Below are positions 23,506 through 33,539 of a stretch of DNA of 64,000 nucleotides, piece by piece; within the stretch, counting starts at the first letter, position 1; each line of letters starts with the position of its first letter. This stretch comes from Dasypus novemcinctus (Eukaryota; Chordata; Mammalia; Cingulata; Dasypodidae). A model generated the notes under the pieces. That model did no database searches, was not told where the DNA came from, and was given only the letters and a program-made list of their open reading frames with translations. Position numbers and translations under genes: made by a program. The stretch covers positions 51,105,954-51,169,953 of the forward strand of contig NC_080695.1 of NCBI RefSeq assembly GCF_030445035.2, given 5' to 3'.

Positions 23506-25320
23506 TTGCAGCTTTTACTACATTCTCCTTGTCCTTTGCATTCAACATTATGATCATTATGGAATGGGACATTATGTTTCTTCCAAGCTTATGTTATTTG
23601 ATGTTCTTTGGGATCCTTGAATGTGTGTATTCCCATTGTTTGCTAAGTTTTAGAAGTTCTCTGTCATGGTTTCTTTGACTATTCCTTTTGTTCTTTCTTC
23701 TTCTTCTGGGATACTTACAATGCATGTATTGGTACACTTAATGATGTCCCAGGGATCTCTCAGGCTATTTTTGCTTTTTTTTTCCTTTCTGCTCCTCAGC
23801 ATGATGCATTTCAGTTGTCTTTCAGTTCACTGTTTCTTTCTTCTGCCAGTTCCAATCTGCTGTTGAAATCATCCTGGTAATTTTTCATTTACCAGGTGTT
23901 CAACCAGTAGTTCTGTTCAGTTCCTTTTTAAAGTTTCTATCTCCCTTTTGAGTTTCTCATATTGTTCCTTTAGAGTTTTTCTGATATTCTTTAGTTAGTC
24001 TACTGTATTTTACTTCATTTTCATGAACATACTGAGGATTTTTTTTTTTTTACTCTTTGTCTGGTAATTCCACAGGCGGGTCTTCTTTGATATTTTCTGT
24101 TTTGATCCTCTTCCTTTGGATGGGCTGACATTTCCTATTTCTTTATATTGTAATCTTTTGTTGTACAATGTACATTTTAATATTTTAAAATGTTAATTCT
24201 GAAATTTAGTTCCTAAGCTGTTTCTTGAGTACCTCCTATCTAGTTAGTGATATGAAATATATTTTCTTGAGGGCCAAGAACTAATAAAAACCAAATAAAC
24301 CAATGTAAAAAAGTCACCTACCACAGTGCTGCAAATTGACTTTGTGATGGCCTGTATTTTCTTTGAACATTCAAGAAGGTCTGCCCAAGGTAAATGCAAG
24401 GTGCAGGGTCCTCCCTGTCTTTTTTGGGCCTGGTCTTGTTCTTGGCTTGTTTGTAGTGTCCTTAGGAGATCCCTGTTTACAGGAATTTGAATGCCCCTTC
24501 TTTGCCCCAGAAAACAATCCTTTCCCTCCCAGGGATTCACCTCAGGACTTAGGGCAGGTAAGCCTTTGCCCCAGGCTGCCAGACTTAATTGTTTCTTACT
24601 CTGCTTTTGTTGTCTAAGCTGCTTTTGCATGGAGAGCAGATGCTGGGAGGAGGGACAAGCTGAAGAGGAGTTTCCCAGGCCAGTCTTTCTCATCTGCAAG
24701 GAGACTGGCAACCCATGAAAGGAATGCTGGAGAGCTTCACACTGCCCTATGGAGAGTGTGAGGGAGGGGCCATCACCAGGTGTTCCTCCCATGGTTTAAA
24801 CGTTGTGTTTTCTTGATTTAACACTTGCCCTGGTAAATGCAGCCCTTTGACTCCTTTCTGTAGTTTTGAAGAAGGCTCTTTAATACTCATTCAGCTCTTG
24901 CCTGGGAAGGTTGGAAGAATGGCTGCCATCAGAATTAGGCACCCCAGTGATCTGGAGTAGCTAATCAAAAGCAGTGATCAGCTATCAGATCGTACACCAT
25001 TAGATCTTGGGGAACTTGGTCTTTTATCCCACCCTGGCACCAGAAAATTGCACAAAGTGCCAGGGTTGTGTACCTTACTGCTACCTGCCATGAGTCTGAG
25101 AGATGGGTGGCAGTAGCCACTGCCTGGAGAGTGCAACTCGCTAGTGTTTAGTGTGATTTCCTGGCATCTTCTTCAGATATTCCCTGGAAGAACAGAATGT
25201 TGTTCTAGATTCCAGAGTTTGAAAATAGTTGATTCAGAAAGTTATGCATGTTTAATCATTGTTCTGATGGAGGAACTTCTTCCTGAAACTTCCTACTCTG
25301 CCATCTTCCCGCAATCTCAC
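23506..25320 (-). mobile_element. L1 ORF1 and 5' UTR (internally deleted element)
   Basis: After the 23505 junction the minus strand reads as L1 ORF1: cttcttctgggatacttaca, gtcccagggatctctcaggc and ctttcagttcactgtttctt are standard ORF1 blocks. 24240-25320 is the 5' UTR, ending at the element start with a gccatcttcccgcaatctca block (minus-strand sense: gaagatggcagagtaggaag). A 182-codon minus frame in the 5' UTR (24244-24792) is not an L1 protein and probably chance. The whole copy is about 2.8 kb instead of about 6 kb. Confidence 0.75.
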
Positions 25321-25817
25321 ACATTTTAATATTCTGTGTGACAAAATGACAAGCGTATATAGTACACTCCAGATACATACCAGAGTATGATCTGTTGTTC
25401 CATGATTTGAGTTGCAAGCTGAGCCTGGTGCTTTTTTCCACCGAACATCATTTTTACTTGAAATTTTGGCTGACAATCTATGCTAATTTGGACCTGGATA
25501 TATATAGCAGACAAATTTTTTTCAAAATTTGAAGTGTATGCCTATCACTTCAGTGAAGATGACTAAGGGTATGTGTTGAAAATTTGTTGAACTTACATGC
25601 AAAATTTACAATTGAGATTTTTATTCACCTCTGCACTCTTGATAGCTTCTCAATGCTTAACCACTTTTCTAATAAGAATGGTGGTGATACTAATAACGGC
25701 TATTTTTGGAAATTTTTATAATTGAATGTGTTAACATTTATAGGATCATCAAAACTCAGAAAACCAATATTTTTCAAAATGACCAATGCATAATACTACA
25801 AAAGCATTTTGTGTGTA
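25321..25817. other. No recognised feature
   Basis: AT-rich DNA; three overlapping minus frames of 61-74 codons at 25252-25514 are mutually inconsistent and look random. Confidence 0.35.
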
Positions 25818-25832
25818 GAAGATCCATTCAAG
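25818..25832. repeat. Target-site duplication of the short SINE (left copy)
   Basis: gaagatccattcaag; matches gaagagccattcaag at 25923-25937 in 14 of 15 positions. Confidence 0.85.
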
Positions 25833-25922
25833 GGAAGCAGGTATAGCTCAGTGGTTGAGCATCTTCTTCCCATGTACAAGGTCCTAGATGCAATCCCCGG
25901 TACTCCTAAAAAATTTGTAGTT
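25833..25922 (+). mobile_element. Short tRNA-like SINE, 90 bp
   Basis: Carries a pol III A box (tatagctcagtggttgagc, 25841-25859) and a B-box-like tagatgcaatccccgg, then gtactcctaaaaaattt. The layout resembles compact tRNA-derived retroposons (ID-like or Vic-like) found in other mammals. It is too degraded for a functional tRNA: no intact anticodon stem is evident and the B box is imperfect. It differs from the 370-bp DAS SINEs because it lacks their GC-rich body. The flanking 15-bp direct repeat shows that it is a complete retroposon. Confidence 0.8.
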
Positions 25923-25937
25923 GAAGAGCCATTCAAG
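25923..25937. repeat. Target-site duplication of the short SINE (right copy)
   Basis: One mismatch to 25818-25832. Confidence 0.85.
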
Positions 25938-26884
25938 AGTGAAGTACAGCAATGGATTTGATTGTAACATAGTATGCAAAAATTGATCAATATGTTTTCA
26001 GATTTCACAGTGCAACTAATATATGAGACTACCACTTGTCAAATTTTGATGTAATATCAAAGAAGTATACCCCCATTAATTGTAAAGGTTATTAAAATAA
26101 TTTTCCCTTTTCCAACTTCATTTAATTGTGAGGCCAGAGTTACTTCAATATTTTAAGTCAAAACATTACTATAATAGGCTAAATTCAGAAACAGACATGG
26201 GAATCTAATTACCATATATTAAGCCACAGAGTTAAAGAATTTATATAAAATGTAAAACGATGCCACTCTTACCACTTTTTGTTTTAGAAAATGTAATTAT
26301 TTTTCATCAGAGATACATTATTTATATTAACATCTTTATTCTTTTAAATGAAATAATAAACAATTTAAATTTTCTGTGTGAATATAAAATATGGTAAATA
26401 ATGTCCAAACAACAGGGCTTTGGAGTCCTCAATATATTTTTAATAGTGTGAAGAGTTTGAGATAATTAAAAAAACAACTGAGACACACTTTTTTGAACAA
26501 CTGTCCAATCCTCAGAGTAATCTCCAAGTAGGATATAAGATAAAATTCAGCAACATGATAAGGGGTAAATAATTTACTAAATTTACTTCCCTTATAGCCT
26601 CCACAGAATATTCTGATACCCCTATATACAAATAGTTCTTAAAAATTTCATGGAGAAATAAAAGAAACTCTTTACCATCCCCATTCTTATTTGAAATAAA
26701 GATCTATTCAGGAGTTGCTTATCCTTTAAAAGTACTTTCTATAAAATCCTATGGGCTTATTTTTTTTAATTACCTGACCTATTTGATGTTAGTGGAAAGC
26801 AATGGAAAGAAATAGTGAGGTACTGTACATATCCTATAAATCAGAACACTTTAGATGCAAAGATAAACAATGGAAAACCTAATT
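25938..26884. other. No recognised feature
   Basis: AT-rich DNA without supported coding or repeat signal. Confidence 0.35.
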
Positions 26885-27065
26885 CAGAGTTTTATTAATA
26901 CTTTCATACAAGCTTTAGATTACATAAATGTTATATCAGAAATATAGGGGATTTCCATAAGCTCCATCCCTACCCCCCACTCTTCCCCATTAACAACATC
27001 TTTGATTAAGTGTTGATTAGTGTGGTACATTTGTTACAATTGATGAACAGTTATTGAAGAAAATC
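26885..27065 (-). mobile_element. L1 3' UTR fragment
   Basis: ctaccccccactcttcccca, ttaacaacatctttgatt and gtggtacatttgttacaatt with attgatgaacagttattg follow in order the antisense of an L1M 3' UTR. Only about 180 bp remain. Confidence 0.6.
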
Positions 27066-27149
27066 CTGAGTAATTTTTAAAATTGTAGCATTGTAGCATT
27101 CTAAGATTTCCCTTCTGTTTATGGATAATAAGTATGTTTAATAATAAGC

Positions 27150-27228
27150 AAGTTTGTATACATATATATTTATATATACATATGTGAGTGTATATACACA
27201 AATATGTATGTGGATGTGTGTATCCAAG
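27150..27228. repeat. TA-rich simple sequence with TG/TA steps
   Basis: A run of ATATAT and GTGTATATACAC-like words (tatatttatatatacatatg and following). Low-complexity DNA, possibly a decayed microsatellite. Confidence 0.7.
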
Positions 27229-30200
27229 AGTGATATATTTCTGCATTGGACTGAAGTATTCCAGTTATTTTATTATTCCTCAGGTTCATAAGCAATTTGT
27301 ATTAAATAATTTCTGAGGAGCATTAGTCTTGGGTTACCTCTTCTCCTTGTGAGACAAAATCCCGTACAAGTCACTGAGTTATTGAAGATAATGAATACCC
27401 CAAAATTGGTAATATTTTAGAGTTTTTGCCAGGAAATATACAAAAGTCAGGAACTTCTCTTTTTATGTTCATGCAAATAAAGTATAAGCTTTTCCAAATT
27501 AAAATTACAAAGAAAGGAATAGCTTGGCCAAACAAAACTAATTTGCATCCACCCCCCATTCTCCCTTAATTAAACAGATAGCATGTAAACTTTCTTTAGT
27601 TTTATAGGTATTGTTATATCATGACTTCTAGTTGGTAAACATATACTTATTGGCTAGCTACTTTGTTTGGTGGCTAATACTGAGATTAAAGTGCTGAAAA
27701 GGAGTCACAGTTTATGCTTTCATAAATGTTTCAGCATTATTGTAATGAAATAGTCCCAAACAGGGAATCATGCACAATTGGCTTATATTTTGTTTTATAT
27801 ACAGTTTTTATATTTTATTTGCAGATAATAGATACTTGCCCTAAGTATGTTTGGAGTTTAAAATTAAGTTTACCTTACTGTGAGAGTCATAAAGAAGGAA
27901 AGCCACATAAAATATTAGATGATATGTGAATCTACACTGAAACTAAAAGGTTTATCAGAATCTATTTATACATTGAAAATCAAGTGCTAATTGTGGAATT
28001 TTCTTGTGAGTTCAGTGTTTTTGCAATGTTCTCCCTATTCAATAAGCCTTGTTCCCTTTCTGAAAGCTTGCTTCAGATCCATGGTGAGATGACATGTTGT
28101 GATAAATATATGACGATGCAATGATATGTCGCCCTTTCCTAACTTCTAATATTAAATACTACTGTAATCTTCAGATTTTTCTATTCATACTTAATCTCAA
28201 AGCAGTGCATCTCCTGGCATGTATTCTAATGAATTTAAATTACACTGACTCAGCACTATTCTTGCTATATATTCTTGCATTCAAATTCTCTACATCAAAA
28301 TTCTTTGTGCATTTCAAAGGTTGGCATGTGATAATTTTTACTAGAAATAAGGAAGTTTAAAACAGAACATTAACTAATTTGAAGGATTAAACAAAAGCAA
28401 TAAATTTATCCTTACCTAAGTTAATAAAAGGTAATACTGAAATCTGGGTGTGTTTTTTTAATGAGTTCTTTTAGGTATGTACAAATTCAAAATAACAGAA
28501 TCCCCAATACTTAGGTTATTCCCTTTTGAAGGACCACCTGAATATGGTGTGTGGGGCAGGGGTGGCAGCAGTCTGGACCCATGTCTTTTATCTCAAAGGA
28601 GATGGCATGAGGATTCATAATATCCAATTGCACTTTATTTTGTGTCAGAAGGTTTACTCATAATTAAAATTTGAGATAATCGGAAATGGCACAGGTTTAT
28701 ATCCAGGAATTTAAAAATTCATCTACATTGATTTATTTATGAAGTGATACCAGACAAAATTAACTGGTTTATGTTTCTTACTCAGTTTTTTTCAGGAACA
28801 TGCAAAAAAAATTTTTTTAAGCAAAAAAATAGGAATTACGGTATAGGAGAAATTTTACAAACTAAGCCAGTGCTAAGGAGTTGGGCATTATATAAAAAGG
28901 GGATAAATGTAATTCTATAAGACTGAAATATGCAGGTTATTTTATTCACTTAATGCTTTAATGTAAAATCAAATGTTTTAATGTGTCAAACAAAGTGTAA
29001 TTTAGAAGGTTTAGGTTAGTATGTTGGTGGAGGGAGAAGGAAGCCAAATACCTAACATTCACATTTTTGTGGTTATCAACTGTTGATATCGGTGCCATTG
29101 TTTGGCCATTAAAAGCTTAGAAAATGATAATACCAATGGTGATGATGAGGATAATGAACACAATAACACAATAACAATAAAGGCTATGGACACTTTACGA
29201 AACTATTTACAAATCTGTCCTCATTTGACAGGTCAAGATTCATATAGCTAGTACTAATTTGCAACTGCTTGGACAGATAATTATAATTACATGACAAAAA
29301 TTCTCTCTGAGGATTTGAACTGGCAAGGATCAAAAGGGTTTTTAAAAATATGTATCAGTTTGCACTTTCAGTGGGAATAACATAACTTCTGATGTTAAAT
29401 CCAGGGGTGCTGTCAGGGAGAACTGGTTCCCCGCCACCACCTGTCGTTTGCAAATGGTGAATGCAGATGTTTCTTTTAAAGATCGACATTGATTGAGATG
29501 TGCCCTGTAGTCTGACCCAGCCCTGCATTTCAGTTCACACCAGGCTCCAGTCCTAAAAGTGCCTTAGGTATCATACATATCAAGTACCGTCTGGCTCCCT
29601 AGTAATTAGGTCACATCCAGTGAATAATAGAGAAGCCATTACTCTCATTAGGCACTTGCTCTCTCAATGGACTAAGTTATTATACTGTGCCAGCCTGAAA
29701 AAGCAGGCAAAGGAAATCCAAGTCTTGTGTGGAATTCACTTTACTAATTTAGGTGAAGCTTTTTCTGGAAACTGTCCAGCTTCAGGAAATCAACTGTTCC
29801 ACATTTTTCCACTTCTCTTCTTCTTTCCCTATGCTCTCATAATTTCTCTTCATGCCCACACTCTGTGAAATTCACCCCTCTTCATTTTTCTCTATACACA
29901 CTTAATCATTTCATCAGAATACCAAGAATGTACATATCTCAAAGTTTTACCCTTGGATTCCAGCTTTTCTGACACCTGCAATCTGAGTTAACAAAATATA
30001 AAGCCAGTGATTTTTTTTTCTGATTAATATACATATAAGTCAAGCATTGGGATATACGCAGACATTCTAGTGGATCAGCTATGTTGCAAAGTAAACTCTG
30101 GATTTCATGTCCAGTGAGATTTAGTGTATTTAGAATTTGGACCTGCTGCCCTCTGATTTATACGATTGCTTAGAAACATGGAAGACCAAAATATATATTA

Positions 30201-30341
30201 TATAGTTTAAGATTTTCAGCTCCAAAAGACAATTTTCCTTAGGTCTTTAAATTTTTAGGTCAGCATTAGAAATATAATGCATGACATATGAGTAATTTAA
30301 AATTTTCTAGTAGTAATATTTTAAACACAAAAAAAGCAGTG
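27229..30341. other. No recognised gene or repeat
   Basis: AT-rich sequence. 28540-28580 is locally G-rich (gtgtggggcaggggtggcag). 29190-29260 has an MIR-like tttgacaggtcaagattc phrase. Frames such as 29620-29868 (82 codons) show no recognisable homology. Confidence 0.3.
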
Positions 30342-31188
30342 GAGCACAAGCACAAAATGACAGAGTAGGAAGTTTTACAAATCACTCCCTCCTCTAGAAA
30401 AGTGAAAGAGCTGGTAGAAGATACTGGACTTAACAAGGTGGTCACCCTGGAACCAGAATGGCCCTTTAGAACAACTTTGCGAGTGCCAGAGGAATTGAGA
30501 GGCTGCTGTGTTCAGCCTTTGTAAATGAATGCCTGAGCCGTGGGCCAGGCCTTCTGACTTAGCAACTGCAGAAAGGGCTAGACTGTGGCTGAGCAATGCA
30601 GCCTGGGTTCTGGGAATGTCCATGTGGGGCCAGTGTTGGCCAAGGAAACCTCTTCCTCCAAAAGTTGGGATTGAGGTTGAAAACATTCTGGGGAATTGCT
30701 GGCGGGCCAGGGTGAAAGCTGGCCTCAGTTTCCACCTTCTGGGCAGCAGGGCATCCACTCTCTCACAGGCATCTGCCTGGATGTAAAGAGCTAGTTACCT
30801 TCTTAGCTGTTTCCCCTTCTCTTTGTGGACACTTCCTGGTTTGGCAGATCCCTGAGGACACTGCAGAGACTCTGGTCTAGTTTCAGCCCTCTCGACAGCA
30901 AGGTCTTCTGGCCTCACCCCAGCATTCACCAGACGTAAGGCCCCAGTGCACTTCTTGGTTGGCTGGGTTCCTTCTGACTCCTTCTCATGCCTTCTAGTCT
31001 CACAGATCCCTGAGGGCCTGGGGCAGGTGCTGGTCTCAGTTCCTCTCAGAAGCTGTGTCTCCTGGCCTTTCACCAGCATCTACAGTGACATACGGAGCCA
31101 AAGCCCCTCTTTTTCTTTTACTTTGATTTTCAGTTGGTTGAATTTTTTCTTCTCTGTTTATATTTCTGGATTTGGAGGAGCCCTGAAG

Positions 31189-31200
31189 GAAAACGAGAGA
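31189..31200. repeat. Target-site duplication of the second DAS SINE (left copy)
   Basis: gaaaacgagaga; matches gaaaatgagaga at 31594-31605 with one C/T difference. Confidence 0.85.
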
Positions 31201-31593
31201 GGGAAACGGACTTTGGCCCAGTGGTTAGGGCGTCCGTCTACCATATGGGAGGTCCGCGGTTCAAACCCCGGGCCTCCTTGACCCGTGTGGAGCTGGCCAT
31301 GCGCAGTGCTGATGCGCGCAAGGAGTGCCGTGCCACGCAAGGGTGTCCCCCGCGTGGGGGAGCCCCCACGCGCAAGGAGTGCGCCCGTGAGGAAAGCCGC
31401 CCAGCGTGAAAAGAAAGTGCAGCCTGCCCAGGAATGGCGCCACCCACACTTCCTGTGCCGCTGACGACAACAGAAGCGGACAAAGAAACAAAAGCAGACA
31501 AAGAAACAAGATGCAGCAAATAGACACCAAGAACAGACAACCAGGGGAGGGGGGGAAATTAAATAAATAAATCTTTAAAAAAAAAAAAAAAAA
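31201..31593 (+). mobile_element. DAS-type SINE (tRNA-derived), near full length
   Basis: Starts gggaaacggactttggccca. A box at 31212-31224 (tttggcccagtgg), B box GGTTCAAACCC at 31258-31268, GC-rich body with gcgtgggggagcccccacgc, and a tail of aaataaataaatcttt followed by a 17-A run. It is 393 bp, about 21 bp longer than the copy at 10.2 kb, mainly because an approximately 18-bp unit (gcggacaaagaaacaa and gcagacaaagaaacaa, 31475-31508) occurs twice. Inserted into the 5' UTR of the old L1. The long A run and mild divergence suggest a fairly recent insertion. It has no coding function; frames of 91-140 codons across it are artefacts. Confidence 0.93.
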
Positions 31594-31605
31594 GAAAATG
31601 AGAGA
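31594..31605. repeat. Target-site duplication of the second DAS SINE (right copy)
   Basis: Second copy of the 12-bp direct repeat; fixes the 3' end of the SINE. Confidence 0.85.
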
Positions 31606-31769
31606 TGCTGGCCTAGGATTGGGCCTTGAAAGCAGCAGCTTCTGGCCTCCCACAAGCACATAACAAGAAACTTGAGGCGGCATTGCGCTTCATTTTTTTT
31701 TTTCATGTTATTTTTTGTGAATGTTTTGTTGCTTGTTAGTATTTTTTAACTCTTTCCTTCTTCTTTCCA

Positions 31770-32036
31770 CTTTTGGCGCTTTCTCTCTTTCTTTCTCTCT
31801 CTTTTTATCTTCCTCCCTTCCCTCCTTCCTTCCTCCCTCCTTTTCTTTTTATCTTCCTCCCTTCCCTCCTTCCTTCCTCCCTCCCTTCTTTTCTTTTTAT
31901 CTTCCTCCCTTCCCTCCTTCCTTCCTCCCTCCCTTCTTCTTTTCTTTTTATCTTCCTTCCCTCCTTCCTTTCTCTGCCTCCCCCTCTCTCTCCCCCTCCC
32001 CCTCTCTTTCTTTCTTTTTTTCTTTCTTCTTTTTCT
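31770..32036. repeat. Polypyrimidine tandem repeat (period 44-51 bp)
   Basis: Almost pure C/T on the plus strand. The word ctttttatcttcc recurs with starts spaced 44, 48 and 51 bp, each unit followed by cctcccttccctccttcc-type runs. It lies in the 5' UTR of the old L1. The 115- and 88-codon frames through it are low-complexity artefacts. Confidence 0.9.
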
Positions 32037-32079
32037 TAGTCTGGTGGACTGATAAATGGGAGAACTAGTTTTCCAAAGT

Positions 32080-33060
32080 GACTACAATGGAAAACTCAGA
32101 ATGTCCAGAACTCCACAACAACAAAAAAAATGACAAAGCATACAACGAGGCAGGAAAGTATGGCCAGTCACAGGAAAGAAAAAGGATTTTAATGGAAAAT
32201 ATGCCAGAGGAAGAGCAGTATCCAGAATTAAATTAAAGATCTTAGAACTCTAATAAATAGGATCAATGAGCTAAATGGAAACATGAACAAAGAACTAAAG
32301 GAACTCAAGAAAACAATATATGAACAAAATGAGAATTCCAATAATGAGACAGAAATTATAAAGAAGAACCAAATGGAAATTCTGTAATAAAAATTTATAA
32401 TAACAGAAGTGAAAAATTCAATATAGGATTCATGAGCAGAATAGAGGAAGCAGAAGAAATGATCAGTGAACTCAAAGGCAAAACAATCAAATCTGTTCAG
32501 GCTAAACAGCAGAAAGAAAAAAGAATGAAGAAAAAAATGAAGAGAGCCTGTGGAATCTGTGGCACACAGTCAAGCACAATAGGCATATCATAAGGAATCC
32601 CAGAAGGAGAAGCCAGAGATAAAGGTCCAGAGAAATTATTTGAAGAAATAATGGCAAAAACTTCCCAAATCTGATGAAAGATATAACTATACAAATCCCA
32701 GATGCTCAACCAATGCCGTGCAGGATTAACTCCAATAGATCTACACAGAGATACATTATGATCAACCGACAGATGCCAAGGACAAAGACAGAATCTTAAA
32801 AACAATGAGAGAAGCCATGTGTCACCTATAAGGGAACTCTAATAAGTTTAACATCTAATTTCTCAAGAGAAACCATGGAGGTGAGAAGGCAGTTAAGGGA
32901 CATATTTAAGTGCTGCAAGAAAGAAAGAAAAAGACAAAAACAGTAACCCAAGAATAATATACCAAGCAAAGTTGTGCTTCAGAAATAAGAGTGAAATTAA
33001 GATATTTCCAGACAAACAGAAATTGAGGGAATTCATCACCACCAGGCTGCCTAAATGGAG
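32080..33060 (+). pseudogene. Degraded L1 ORF1 (RNA-binding protein) remnant
   Basis: Sequence order matches L1 ORF1. There is an A-rich coiled-coil region, then aggaatcccagaaggagaag (the conserved IPE motif region of ORF1p) near 32598-32617 and gaagaaataatggcaaaaac shortly after. Further on are agattcaac-like and cttccagacaaa-type blocks typical of the 3' end of ORF1 in L1M elements. Many stops and frameshifts leave no frame over about 60 codons. The normal ORF1 protein is a trimeric nucleic-acid chaperone of about 300-340 residues. Confidence 0.6.
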
Positions 33061-33539
33061 CCCTTCATGTTGAACCGAAGTAACACTAGAAAGTATCTCA
33101 ATGCTGGCTTAAGAAGTAAATATCTCTAGTATAAGTAGCAACATGAATAAATATAAAACCAATATTATATCATTTTTCATTTGTAAAGCTGTGTTTTATT
33201 TCTAATAAGGTTTAGCATTCACATGCATAAATAAAGAATAATGTTTATTACTGAGCTCATAATGCATAAAGGTGTAATTTGTGGCAAGAGCAACATAAAA
33301 TGGAGGGATGGAGGGATGAAGGTACTACGTGTGTGCAGGCTATTGAGGTGAAATTGGAATCAACACAAATAAATTTTAATAGATTTAGTATGCTAAACAT
33401 AATCCCCAGAATAACCATAAAGAAAATGTCTAAACAAAAGAAAAGATAAGTGACTTGGAATGGCTTTATAGAAGGTCATCCTGAAAAGGAAGGCAGTAAT
33501 GGGGAAAAGTGGGCACAAAATGTATGACATAATAAAACA

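Noticed and set aside
24244-24792. 182-codon minus-strand gene
   Set aside because: It lies within the 5' UTR of the internally deleted L1, is opposed by plus frames, and shows no known domain.
22521-25320. Firm call as a HAL1 family member
   Set aside because: HAL1 elements normally keep a complete ORF1; here the junction cuts the ORF1 C-terminal region, so a plain internal deletion is at least as likely.
25833-25910. Functional tRNA gene
   Set aside because: The B box is imperfect, a cloverleaf is not evident and a 15-bp target duplication marks it as a retroposon.
31201-31280. Functional tRNA gene on the basis of A and B boxes
   Set aside because: The boxes belong to the head of a DAS SINE with an A-rich tail and target duplication; the same applies at 10.2-10.6 kb.
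31770-32036. CRISPR array
   Set aside because: The repeats are contiguous low-complexity pyrimidine units without unique spacers, in a mammalian genome.
31721-32068. 115-codon Ser/Pro/Phe/Leu-rich frame
   Set aside because: It is a translation of the polypyrimidine tandem repeat.
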